Made by a program: the position numbers and the translations under genes | NCBI RefSeq assembly: GCF_025403375.1 | Contig: NZ_JAMPTM010000001.1 | Span: 57,193 to 121,192, forward strand | Reading direction: 5' to 3' | Length of the DNA: 64,000 nt | Origin: Frankia gtarii | Lineage (GTDB): Bacteria; Actinomycetota; Actinomycetes; Frankiales; Frankiaceae | The notes under the pieces: model-generated | What the model was told of the DNA's origin: nothing | The model's database searches: none | What the model saw: only the letters and a program-made list of their open reading frames with translations | In this document: positions 26,299 through 34,061 of the stretch, in pieces | Numbering within the stretch: the stretch's first letter is position 1 | Layout: each line of letters begins with the position of its first letter

Positions 26299-26827
26299 TG
26301 CTCTCCATCCTCGACGAAGGCGTTGGTGTATGGCAGCCAGGCCGGCCGCCTCATCGATCTGCTCCTGCCGCTGGCCCCCGAGACTCGACTGCGTTAACAT
26401 TCGACGTGATGTATATCATATCAAAACTTGCCTCGCGTTCGCGAAGACGGTCTCAGGTCGGAGCGCAGTTGCGTCCGGGCTGGGTCCGCAAGTGCCGATC
26501 ATGATCTACATGGGATCGTGCCGAGGTGGGCGTCGGTCGGTATCGCCTGTCGGATGGCCGCGGCCCGTGTCCTCTCGGCGGCGAGCGTCAGCGTGGCTTC
26601 GCCTCACCGGGACGAGACCTCCCCGACGCTGGCCGCGCCACCGTCCCGCTCCTCGATGTCTTCCTTGCGACCCCTGCTGAGCAGGAAGATCTTCCGGCGT
26701 GCCCGACAGCGGAGCCGCAGGCCAGGTCGGACCCATACGAGTTCATCTGCCGGCCCGAGCTCGACGGTGACAAACGATGAGAAGTACTTCTCCTCGTAGC
26801 ACCCTCACCCGACAGGGAGTGAAAATC
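26299..26827. promoter_or_regulatory. 529-bp divergent intergenic region with AT box and palindrome
   Basis: Near the SDR side lies an AT-rich box, GATGTATATCATATCAA (26408-26424), whose reverse strand reads TTGATATGATATAC. Near the cupin side lies a perfect 14-bp palindrome, GAGAAGTACTTCTC (26779-26792), 36 bases before the cupin start. I could not recognise any coding homology in the 350 bases between them on either strand; the frames open there look like chance. Confidence 0.5.
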
Positions 26828-27400
26828 GTGAACATTCGCCGAGTTTCGACGGGTCACGACGAGAAGGGGCATGCCATCTTCGTTCAGGATGATTACGTCG
26901 AACCCACGACGCTTATGTTGTCGCCAGCTACAGCGTACCATCTGCTCTGGAGCTCAGACACGGCCGAGACGCTGCCCAACGATGGCGTCTCCCCGAATTG
27001 GTCGACATTCTTCCCGCCCGTGGGCGGGTACCGATTCTTCATCTTGACGCTGTTGCCGGCCACCACCGATGGCGATCTGAAAGGCGTCGATATCGAAGCG
27101 GGGATTCGCGAGTTTGACGAGAAAACTCCCGGGCTGCGAGATCATTCCGAGCCGGACAATCCCGGAATGCATCGCACCGACTCCATCGATTTCGAGATCA
27201 TACTGAGCGGCGAGGTGACTCTTGAACTCGACGACGGAGTCGAGAAGGTACTTCGCACCGGTGACGTGAACATTCAAAACGGTACACGACACCGTTGGCA
27301 CAACCGCAGTGAGCGGCCCGCGACGATGGCCTGCGTTCTCGTCGGAGCTCTCCGCTCCACAACGCGCGCCGAGACTGACGACGGTGGGACGGGTGGGTGA
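26828..27400 (+). CDS. Cupin-domain protein
   Basis: 190 aa from GTG 26828, eight bases after CAGGGAG. The C-terminal half shows the cupin barrel: HRTDSIDFEIILSGEVTLELDDG (motif 1, with Asp/Glu in place of some metal ligands) and LRTGDVNIQNGTRHRWHNRS (motif 2, containing a His). The N-terminal half (GHDEKGHAIFVQDD) is typical of single-domain cupins near degradation genes. Its codon use is visibly less GC-extreme than its neighbours, hinting at separate acquisition. Substrate unknown; small cupins of this kind may be isomerases, dioxygenases or sensors. Confidence 0.8.
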   Translation: MNIRRVSTGHDEKGHAIFVQDDYVEPTTLMLSPATAYHLLWSSDTAETLPNDGVSPNWSTFFPPVGGYRFFILTLLPATTDGDLKGVDIEAGIREFDEKTPGLRDHSEPDNPGMHRTDSIDFEIILSGEVTLELDDGVEKVLRTGDVNIQNGTRHRWHNRSERPATMACVLVGALRSTTRAETDDGGTGG

Positions 27401-27425
27401 GTGTAGAAGTTGCGGTCGCAGCGGG

Positions 27426-27438
27426 CTCACCCGGTGAG
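27426..27438. terminator. Short hairpin between converging genes
   Basis: CTCACC-C-GGTGAG follows the cupin stop by 25 bases and faces the converging CoA-transferase gene. Short and without a U-tract. Confidence 0.3.
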
Positions 27439-27514
27439 GATCATGTTCCCCTCGGCATCGTTAGACCCGGTCCTCCACCGGTCAGAACGCACCGCCACAT
27501 TCCAGCCCCGACCG

Positions 27515-28834
27515 TTATCGCCCCTCCTGCCCTTTCGTCATCCCACCCCCGGCGGGGGGAGGCTCGATCACGCCGCCCTGGATCAGCCGGCCGATCTCAG
27601 CGTCGCTCAGGTCCAGCACCTCGGCCAGGACTGCGGTGGTGTCCCGGCCAAGCTGCAACGCCTCGCCCGGTGCACCGTATTCACCGTTCCACCGCATCGG
27701 GGAACGTGCGGTGATGGCCGGCACGCCCCGCGACCGCCCGACCTGCCCGGACACCGTGACGTCGGCAGGCACTATGACGTCGGCAGGCACTATGACGTCC
27801 GCGGGCACTATGACGTCGGCGAGCACCGGATGGGCGCCGCCGCCGTGCGCCGTGACGATGTCCGTCATCCCCCGGTACCCGCCCCACAGCACCCGCGCAC
27901 TGTCGAGCTCATCGCTGACCTGCTTGCGGTCGCGTGCGGCGAACCAGGGCCGCAGCACCGCGGCGATCGTCTCGCGCAGACGGTACCGATCCGACTCCCG
28001 CGTCAGGTCGGCGTCCAGCGCGGCCTCGAGGGCGGCGAACACCTCGCGGGTTCCGGTAGCCGAACACAACGCCGCCCACTGGCCCTCCGTGAGGGCCACC
28101 ACCATCACCCGGCCGCCGTCGCGGCAGGCGAAGTCAGTGCCGAAGCTGCCGTAGATGTAGTTGCCCTGCCGCGGTCGTTCGCGACCGCGTGCCGCGGCCT
28201 CCGACAGCCAGCCGAGATTCGCCACACCGCCCAGGGCCACATCCGAGAGTGCCACCTCGACGAAGGCGCCCGACCCGGTGCGGCCACGATCGTGCAGCGC
28301 CGCGAGCACCCCGGTCGACACACTCAACCCGGTGATCAGATCCCAGGCAGGGAGCACATGGTTGACCGGTGCCCCGCCAGCCTCCGCGCCGGTGATACCC
28401 GGCAGGCCGACCTCGGCGTTCACCGTGTAATCGACCGCAGGCCGGCCATCCGGATAGCCCTGCACACGCAGATGGATCAGATCAGGCCGGCGGGCGGCGA
28501 GAACATCGTGGGCCATCCACCGACGACCCACCACATTGTCCACCAAGATCCCGCGATCCGGACCAGGAGCGGTGATCAACGCCGTGACCAGCTCCTTGCC
28601 CTCGCCCGAACGCAGATCAACCGCTACCGACCGCTTTCCCTTGTTCAGGGAGGTCCAGAAGTAGCTCTCGCCACCGGCTGCCAGCGGCCACCGCCGGTAG
28701 TCGCTTCCTCCGCCGATCGGGTCGATCCGGATCACGTCGGCGCCGAGCTGGGCGAGGGTGAGCCCACCTGTGGGGCCGGCGACGAAGCTCGCGCACTCCA
28801 CGACCTGCAGGCCAGCGAGCGGACGCCCGCTCAT
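27515..28834 (-). CDS. CaiB/BaiF CoA-transferase, 2-methylfumaryl-CoA isomerase (Mct)-like
   Basis: 439 aa. Compared with the other CoA-transferases here it has the distinct features CASFVAGPTGGLTLAQLGADV, YFWTSLNKGKRSVAVDLRS, DLIHLRVQGYPDGR and VDYTVNAEVGLPGITG with the catalytic aspartate. Those resemble mesaconyl-CoA C1-C4 CoA-transferases (intramolecular CoA shift), although a conventional transferase cannot be excluded. Near the C terminus is a four-fold six-residue repeat, ADVIVP-ADVIVP-ADVIVP, encoded by an 18-bp DNA repeat, which lengthens a surface loop. It follows the esterase gene by 43 bases on the same strand. Confidence 0.82.
   Translation of the reverse strand: MSGRPLAGLQVVECASFVAGPTGGLTLAQLGADVIRIDPIGGGSDYRRWPLAAGGESYFWTSLNKGKRSVAVDLRSGEGKELVTALITAPGPDRGILVDNVVGRRWMAHDVLAARRPDLIHLRVQGYPDGRPAVDYTVNAEVGLPGITGAEAGGAPVNHVLPAWDLITGLSVSTGVLAALHDRGRTGSGAFVEVALSDVALGGVANLGWLSEAAARGRERPRQGNYIYGSFGTDFACRDGGRVMVVALTEGQWAALCSATGTREVFAALEAALDADLTRESDRYRLRETIAAVLRPWFAARDRKQVSDELDSARVLWGGYRGMTDIVTAHGGGAHPVLADVIVPADVIVPADVIVPADVTVSGQVGRSRGVPAITARSPMRWNGEYGAPGEALQLGRDTTAVLAEVLDLSDAEIGRLIQGGVIEPPPAGGGMTKGQEGR
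27757..27828. repeat. 18-bp tandem repeat (four units) inside a coding region
   Basis: TGACGTCGGCAGGCACTA is repeated at 27757 and 27775 exactly, and at 27793 and 27811 with a few changes. In frame it gives the ADVIVP repeats of the Mct-like CoA-transferase. Such an array is prone to slippage, so its copy number may vary among strains. Confidence 0.92.
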
Positions 28835-28877
28835 GCCACCCGCTTCGGGACGTTCGCGATGCTTGCCATGGGCACCT

Positions 28878-29882
28878 TCAGTCGCCCAGGAGCCGGCGCA
28901 GCCACCGGGCCCGCGCGTCCCTCGCCGCCTGGGAGAGAGCCGCCTGTGGCGCCATCAGGTCGAAGCCGTGGAAGCCCCCGGGCCACACGTGGAGTTCGGC
29001 GCTTCCTCCTGCCTGCCAGATGCGGGACGCGAAGGCCACGTCCTCGTCGCGGAAGGTCTCGGCCGAGCCGACGTCGATGAAGGCCGGCGGCAGCCCGGAC
29101 AGGTCCCCGGCCCGGGCCGGGGCCGCGAACGGGGAGACGTCCGGTCCCCCGACCTCGTCGCCGAGCAGCGCCGACCAGCCGGTCCGGTTCGCCGTCCGGT
29201 CCCAGACCCCCAGCCCGGCCATCTGGACGGTGGACGGGGTGTTGTCGCGGTCGTCGAGCATCGGGGACAGAAGCAGCTGCCCGACCAGCTCCGGGCCACC
29301 GCGCTCCCGCGCCATCAGCGCCAGCGCCGCGGCCAGCCCACCCCCCGCGCTGGTGCCCCCCACGACGATCCGGGTGGGATCGACACCCAGCTCGGCGGCA
29401 TGATCCGCCAGCCAGACCAGCCCCGCGTAGCAGTCCTCCACCGGAGCGGGATGGGGATGCTCGGGAGCGAGCCGGTACTCCACCGAGACGACGGTGACGG
29501 ACATGTCCCGGGTCCATCCGAGCAGATCCGGCAGACCCGTCCGACTGTTGCCGATGATCATCCCGCCGCCGTGGGCGTAGTAGATCGCCGCGGTCGGCAC
29601 CGGGACACCCGTCGGACGGCACACCACCAGGCTGATCTCCGGCGCGCCCGGTGGCCCGGGCACGGAGAGCTCCGCCACCTCGAACGCGCCGCCCTGGCGC
29701 AGGTCGTCGTCGGTGATCGGCAGCATTGTGCCGGCTTCCCGAAGGCCGTTGATCATTTCGGCTGTCACGGCTGACGGTAAGTGCTGCCCCACGAGTTCGA
29801 GGACGGCCGTCAGCTCCACGTCAAAGGCGGGCGGCGGCCCGAGCGGCGCGGACGGCGGCAGATCGATGATCGACACCTGCAT
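28878..29882 (-). CDS. Alpha/beta hydrolase fold-3 (HSL-family) esterase
   Basis: About 334 aa. The oxyanion motif YYAHGGGMIIG, the nucleophile VGGTSAGGGLAAALAL, the acid in IDVGSAETFRDEDVAF and the His in WPGGFHGFD are all in place, as in hormone-sensitive-lipase-type esterases. It probably hydrolyses an ester or lactone, for example one made by a Baeyer-Villiger enzyme. The start is either ATG 29882 (AGGAG only one base upstream) or ATG 29891; longer versions up to 30005 are less likely. It precedes the Mct-like CoA-transferase in the same operon, so ester cleavage followed by CoA transfer is a sensible order. Confidence 0.88.
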   Translation of the reverse strand: MQVSIIDLPPSAPLGPPPAFDVELTAVLELVGQHLPSAVTAEMINGLREAGTMLPITDDDLRQGGAFEVAELSVPGPPGAPEISLVVCRPTGVPVPTAAIYYAHGGGMIIGNSRTGLPDLLGWTRDMSVTVVSVEYRLAPEHPHPAPVEDCYAGLVWLADHAAELGVDPTRIVVGGTSAGGGLAAALALMARERGGPELVGQLLLSPMLDDRDNTPSTVQMAGLGVWDRTANRTGWSALLGDEVGGPDVSPFAAPARAGDLSGLPPAFIDVGSAETFRDEDVAFASRIWQAGGSAELHVWPGGFHGFDLMAPQAALSQAARDARARWLRRLLGD

Positions 29883-29957
29883 TCTCCTCATCGGCGAGGT
29901 AACCGGCCCGAGGCCGCTACCTGAATCGTGACCTGTTCCCATTCCGCCTGCCAGGCG

Positions 29958-30198
29958 CCGTCTGGCGGGTATGACCCGCCAAACGGCGGGCATCGGAGCC
30001 GGCACACCGAAAACCCTCGTACCCGCTTGAGAGCATCCCCTGACCGAGCCTACGATTCCCCTCGCACCGTCAGGTGCGTCCGACGAGCGGCAACGATGCC
30101 CCGCTCGGTCAGGTCACCAGGCGGGCGGCACACCGCCGCGCCGGGCAGGCCCCCGGAGCACGGCAGTCTCATCGACTGCGTCTCGGGCGATCGCCCGA
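29958..30198. promoter_or_regulatory. Highly structured intergenic region
   Basis: The 333-bp space between the divergent esterase and SDR holds four inverted repeats: CCGTCTGGCGGGT-ATG-ACCCGCCAAACGG (29958-29986, 13-bp arms, one mismatch); CCTGACCGAGC (30039-30049) with GCTCGGTCAGG (30103-30113), perfect arms 53 nt apart; GCACC-GTCA-GGTGC (30064-30077) inside that loop; and the perfect palindrome TCGGGCGATCGCCCGA (30183-30198), 26 bp before the SDR start. Operators, a structured leader or a small RNA are all possible. Confidence 0.5.
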
Positions 30199-30224
30199 CA
30201 GATAGCACGGAAACGGAGCAGGAC

Positions 30225-31091
30225 ATGACGGGACGTCTTGAGGGCAAGGTTGCCTTCATCACGGGCGCCGCGCGGGGGCAGGGGCGCAGCCACGCGGTAC
30301 GGCTGGCGCAGGAGGGCGCCGACATCATCGCGATCGACATTCTCGAGCAGATCGAGTCGAATCCCTATCCGCTGTCGACCCCCGAGGACCTCGCGGAGAC
30401 CGTCGCGTTAGTCGAGAAGTTCGACCGGCGCATCATCGCCACCAAGGCCGACGTCCGCGAGCGCGACCAGCTTCGCGCCGCCGTGAACGCTGGTGTGGCC
30501 GAGCTCGGCCGCCTCGACATCGTCGTGGCCAATGCCGGAATCCTGCCGATGGCGATGGGTGATCCGCACCCCTCGGACTTCATCGACGCCGTCGACGTCG
30601 ATCTCATCGGCGTGATGAACGCCGTCGCGGTGTCCCTGCCGCACCTGCCCGACCACTCGTCGATCGTGATCACCGGGTCGACGGCGGCCATGATATCCGG
30701 CACCGTCGGCAACCCCGACATGGGTCCGGGTGGCTCCGGCTACGGCTGGGCCAAGAAGATCCTCATCGACTACGTCGAGCAGATGGCGCTGCATCTCGCG
30801 CCGCAGTTCATCCGGGTGAACGCGATCCACCCGACGAATGTCAACACCCATCTGCTACACAACGATGGTCTCTACGGAATGTTCCGGCCGGATCTTCAGA
30901 ACCCCACCCGCGAGGACGTGGAGCCGGCCTTCACCATGTTCCAGGCCATGCCGATCCCCTACGTCGAACCCGTCGACATCTCCAACCTCGTGTTGTTCCT
31001 CGCCTCCGAGGAGGCCCGTTACATCACCGGCCAGCAGATCCGGGTAGACGCCGGCTCCCTGCTCAAGTTCCCCAACGGCCCGGGCGGCTGA
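30225..31091 (+). CDS. Mycofactocin-type SDR oxidoreductase
   Basis: 288 aa from ATG 30225 (GGAG upstream). The opening MTGRLEGKVAFITGAARGQG with RSHAVRLAQEGADIIAIDI, the GQGRSHA cofactor loop, and the insertion after beta-2 (YPLSTPEDLAETVALVE) are hallmarks of the mycofactocin-coupled SDR family, which keeps its NAD bound and uses mycofactocin as the external redox partner. Catalytic residues: Asn in VVANAG, Ser in VITGSTAAM, Tyr-Lys in GYGWAKKIL. It probably oxidises a secondary alcohol. It leads a plus-strand series with the DUF35-thiolase fusion and another SDR, although a 270-bp gap with an AT box separates it from them. Confidence 0.9.
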   Translation: MTGRLEGKVAFITGAARGQGRSHAVRLAQEGADIIAIDILEQIESNPYPLSTPEDLAETVALVEKFDRRIIATKADVRERDQLRAAVNAGVAELGRLDIVVANAGILPMAMGDPHPSDFIDAVDVDLIGVMNAVAVSLPHLPDHSSIVITGSTAAMISGTVGNPDMGPGGSGYGWAKKILIDYVEQMALHLAPQFIRVNAIHPTNVNTHLLHNDGLYGMFRPDLQNPTREDVEPAFTMFQAMPIPYVEPVDISNLVLFLASEEARYITGQQIRVDAGSLLKFPNGPGG

Positions 31092-31134
31092 GTCCTCGCC
31101 GCCGGAGAGCGGTGACCGCATCTCTTCCCGGACG

Positions 31135-31185
31135 GTCACCGCCCCCCGGCCATCACCGCCCTCCGACCATCACCGCCCCCCGACC
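31135..31185. repeat. 17-bp tandem repeat, three units
   Basis: The units GTCACCGCCCCCCGGCC, ATCACCGCCCTCCGACC and ATCACCGCCCCCCGACC follow each other in the spacer behind the mycofactocin SDR, with a partial fourth copy. Confidence 0.85.
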
Positions 31186-31275
31186 GTCACCGGTCCCGCA
31201 TTTTCGACACAGATCGCGATTGGCCGGATACCCCTGGGCTTCGGACGACCGTTGACAGTGCGGTCATGGTGTTGC

Positions 31276-31303
31276 CATGATAAAAAAATGCTATTTTCCA
31301 ATC
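31276..31303 (+). promoter_or_regulatory. AT-rich box upstream of the DUF35-thiolase gene
   Basis: An AT-rich stretch containing GATAAAAAAATGCTATTTTCC lies 59 bp before the gene start. It resembles the other boxes in composition and position but is not a clean palindrome. Confidence 0.4.
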
Positions 31304-31361
31304 AGGTCTGCCCGTTCGAACCCGCGGCAAGGAAGGCGATCCGAGCCAGGGAGGCGGGCCG

Positions 31362-33080
31362 GTGACGGCCGACGCGGCAGACCTGACGGCGGTGGCGGGG
31401 TTCGACCGGCCGCTGCCCGTCGTGAATGAGGAAAACGCGCATTTCTGGCGGGGAGGCGCGGACGGTGTCCTGCGGTTCGCCCGGTGCAACGCCTGCGGCG
31501 CGCTGCTGCACCCCGCGCCGGTTGCGTGCCGCTACTGCCGGTCGGCGGACCTCGGCGTGGCCGACGTCTCGGGCCGGGGCGTGGTGGTGGGAGCCACGGT
31601 CAACCACCAGCAATGGGACGCGCGCTTCCCGACTCCCTTTGTGATCGCCACCGTCGCGATCGAGGAGGACCCGCGGGTCCGGGTCATCACGAACCTCATC
31701 GGGGTCGACGTCGACGACGCACACGTCGGTATGCGGGTGCGGGTGCGGTTCCAACCCGTCGAGGATGTCTGGTTCCCGCTGTTCGAACCCGACGGCGGCG
31801 ACGTCGACGAGCTCCCGTCGGACGAGACGCCTCCCGACGGCCACCACCGCTGGGTCCGCCCCATGCTCCGGACCGACAAGTTCGAGGACCGGGTCGCCAT
31901 CACCGGGATCGGGATGTCGCAGATCGGCCGCCGGCTCATGGTGGCGCCCCTCGCCCTCACCGTGGCCGCGGTCAAGGACGCCGTGGCCGACGCCGGGCTC
32001 ACCCTCGACGACATCGACGGCCTGTCCACCTACCCCGGTTCGGGCGGGGAGGGAGGATTCGGCGAGGGCGGCGTCAGCGCCCTCGCCGAAACGCTCGGCC
32101 TACGCCCCACCTGGTACAACGGTGGCTCGGAGACCTTCGGCCCGGCCGGCTCGGTCATCGCGGCGATGCTCGCGGTCTCCGCCGGCCTCGCCCGGCACGT
32201 CGTGTGCTTCCGCACCGTCTGGCAGGCGACCTTCGCGGCTCAGCAGCGGGCCCGTGACCCGCGGGGAGCCAACCCGAACAGCATGATGGCCGGGCTCGGC
32301 GGGGCCGGGCGCCGGGTACCCGGCTACACCGCCCCCTACGGCGTCGGTTCGGCGGCCAACCACCTGGCCATGTGCGCCTCCCACCACTTCCGCCGGTACG
32401 GCACGACGCGCGAGACCCTCGGCTGGGTGGCGCTCAACCAGCGCACCAACGCCGCGGTCAACCCCCGGGCGATCTACCGCGACCCCCTCACGATGGACGA
32501 CTACCTCTCGGCCCGCCTGGTCAGCACGCCCTTCGGGCTCTACGACTGCGACGTCCCCGCCGACGCGAGCGTCGCGGTCATCGTCTCCGCGGTCGAGGCG
32601 GCCCACGACCTGGCGAAGCCGCCGGTGCTGGTCGAGGCGGTCGGGACCCAGCTGACCGAGCGGATCACCTGGGAACAGTCGACGATGACCCACGAGCCGC
32701 ACGTGTTCGGGCCCGCCGCCCACCTGTGGTCCCGCACCAGTCTGCGGCCCTCCGACGTCCAGGTCGCCGAGTTGTACGACGGCTTCACCTTCAACTGCGT
32801 GTCCTGGCTCGAGGCCCTCGGTTTCTGCGGGATCGGCGAGGCGAAGGACTTTCTCGACGGCGGCCGGGCGATCGCCCGCGACGGCGGTGTGGTCGCCCTC
32901 AACACCCACGGCGGCCAGCTCTCCGCCGGGCGCACCCACGGCATGGGCCTCATGCACGAGGCCGTCGTCCAGCTTCGCGGCGAGGGTGGCGCCCGCCAGG
33001 TCACCAATGCGCAGGTAGCCGTCGTCAGCAGCGGCGGACTCACACCCGCGGGTGTGATTCTCCTGCGTCGCGGCCGGTGA
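31362..33080 (+). CDS. DUF35 zinc-ribbon/OB-fold fused to thiolase-like (Ltp2-type) domain
   Basis: 572 aa. Residues about 20-150 are a DUF35 module: a zinc ribbon with Cys42, Cys45, Cys56 and Cys59, then an OB fold. Residues about 175-572 are an SCP-x/Ltp2-type thiolase-like domain with AELYDGFTFNCVSWLEALGFCGIGEA and NTHGGQLSAGRTHGMG. The thiolase nucleophile Cys position is not conserved (NGGSETFGPAGSV), so this is not a thiolase. In steroid side-chain degradation, Ltp2 and the DUF35 part of ChsH2 form a retro-aldolase complex that releases propionyl-CoA from a tertiary beta-hydroxyacyl-CoA. Here the two halves are one polypeptide. GTG 31362 lies seven bases behind AGGGAGG. The family assignment is firm; the substrate is inferred. 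Confidence 0.88.
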   Translation: MTADAADLTAVAGFDRPLPVVNEENAHFWRGGADGVLRFARCNACGALLHPAPVACRYCRSADLGVADVSGRGVVVGATVNHQQWDARFPTPFVIATVAIEEDPRVRVITNLIGVDVDDAHVGMRVRVRFQPVEDVWFPLFEPDGGDVDELPSDETPPDGHHRWVRPMLRTDKFEDRVAITGIGMSQIGRRLMVAPLALTVAAVKDAVADAGLTLDDIDGLSTYPGSGGEGGFGEGGVSALAETLGLRPTWYNGGSETFGPAGSVIAAMLAVSAGLARHVVCFRTVWQATFAAQQRARDPRGANPNSMMAGLGGAGRRVPGYTAPYGVGSAANHLAMCASHHFRRYGTTRETLGWVALNQRTNAAVNPRAIYRDPLTMDDYLSARLVSTPFGLYDCDVPADASVAVIVSAVEAAHDLAKPPVLVEAVGTQLTERITWEQSTMTHEPHVFGPAAHLWSRTSLRPSDVQVAELYDGFTFNCVSWLEALGFCGIGEAKDFLDGGRAIARDGGVVALNTHGGQLSAGRTHGMGLMHEAVVQLRGEGGARQVTNAQVAVVSSGGLTPAGVILLRRGR

Positions 33081-33123
33081 CGGGCGCCCAACACCTCCCT
33101 ACCCATGGCAGGAGAAGTACCCG

Positions 33124-33984
33124 ATGATCGATGACCTGCGCGGCACCGTGGTGTTCATCACCGGCGCGGCCGGTGGAATAGGCCTGGGAATGGCTCGGGC
33201 GTTTGCCGAGGCCGGCGCGAAGATTGCGGTGGCCGACATCGACATGGAGACGCTGGGCCAGGCCGCCGCCGAGCTTGAGGATGCCGGTGCGACCGTTCTC
33301 CCGGTGCGGCTCGACGTGACCGACCGGCCGGCCTGGACAGCCGCGGCCGAGAAGGTCGCGGCGACCCTGGGACCGGTTCGGGTGCTGTGCAACAATGCCG
33401 GCGTCAGCACCCTGGGCCTGAAGTTCGGGGAGATCACGCCAGAGTTCTGGGACAAGGTGATCGACGTCAACCTCAACAGCGTGTTCAATGGGGTGAACTG
33501 TTTTCTTGGACCGATGCGGGCCGCCTGTGGCGGTCACATCGTGAACACGTCGTCAATGGGCGGCCTGATGGGTGGCGTGCCCACCCTGACGCCCTACGCC
33601 GCCACCAAGTTCGGCATCGTCGGCCTGTCCGAGGGGTTGCGGGCGGAGCTGGCCGACGACGGCATTGGCGTGAGCGTTCTCTGTCCGGGCGGCGTGCGTT
33701 CCCGGCTGTGGCGTACCTCCCGGCGCATACGTGGAGTGCCGGACACGGAGGTGGCTCCGTCCGACATGAGCGGACAATCCGCGCCGCCCACTGGCATGGA
33801 CCCCTACCAGGTTGGCCTGCGTGTCGTCGACGCCGTGCGGAAAAATGAACTCTATGTCATCACTCACCCGGAATTCCGGTCCGCGGTCGTGAACCGCCAC
33901 GAGCAACTCATGGCCGCATTCGACCGGAGCGAGGCGGCGAATTCAGAATCCTCCCGGACGCCCGCCGAGAAGACTTCGCCCTGA
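33124..33984 (+). CDS. SDR oxidoreductase
   Basis: 286 aa. The cofactor motif is TGAAGGIGLGMARAF, followed by NNAG, Ser in VNTSSMGGLMGG and YAATKFGIVG. The long C-terminal region after the catalytic site (ITHPEFRSAVVNRHEQLMAAFD) is typical of SDRs acting on bulky substrates in Frankia and mycobacteria. It closely resembles the protein at 34062-34883 in its opening (TGAxxGIGLG) and C-terminal helix; the two genes converge on each other. GGAGAAG precedes ATG 33124, 43 bases after the DUF35-thiolase stop. It may reduce the carbonyl product of the retro-aldol step. Confidence 0.88.
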   Translation: MIDDLRGTVVFITGAAGGIGLGMARAFAEAGAKIAVADIDMETLGQAAAELEDAGATVLPVRLDVTDRPAWTAAAEKVAATLGPVRVLCNNAGVSTLGLKFGEITPEFWDKVIDVNLNSVFNGVNCFLGPMRAACGGHIVNTSSMGGLMGGVPTLTPYAATKFGIVGLSEGLRAELADDGIGVSVLCPGGVRSRLWRTSRRIRGVPDTEVAPSDMSGQSAPPTGMDPYQVGLRVVDAVRKNELYVITHPEFRSAVVNRHEQLMAAFDRSEAANSESSRTPAEKTSP

Positions 33985-34010
33985 ATACCGGATGATCAGC
34001 GGGGTGGCGG

Positions 34011-34032
34011 GCGCGTCATGTCCGTGACGCGC
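34011..34032. terminator. Convergent-gene hairpin
   Basis: GCGCGTCA-TGTCCG-TGACGCGC is a perfect 8-bp stem with a 6-nt loop between two converging SDR genes. Confidence 0.65.
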
Positions 34033-34061
34033 GGCCTCGACGCCGACGGCTCGGCGGGGGA

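Noticed and set aside
26428..26800. Open frames between the SDR and cupin genes as a lost gene
   Set aside because: No family motif in any of the six frames, and no ribosome site before a plausible start.
30183..30198. GCGATCGC inside the 16-bp palindrome as a highly iterated palindrome
   Set aside because: One copy in a GC-rich genome is expected by chance, and no second copy was noticed near it.
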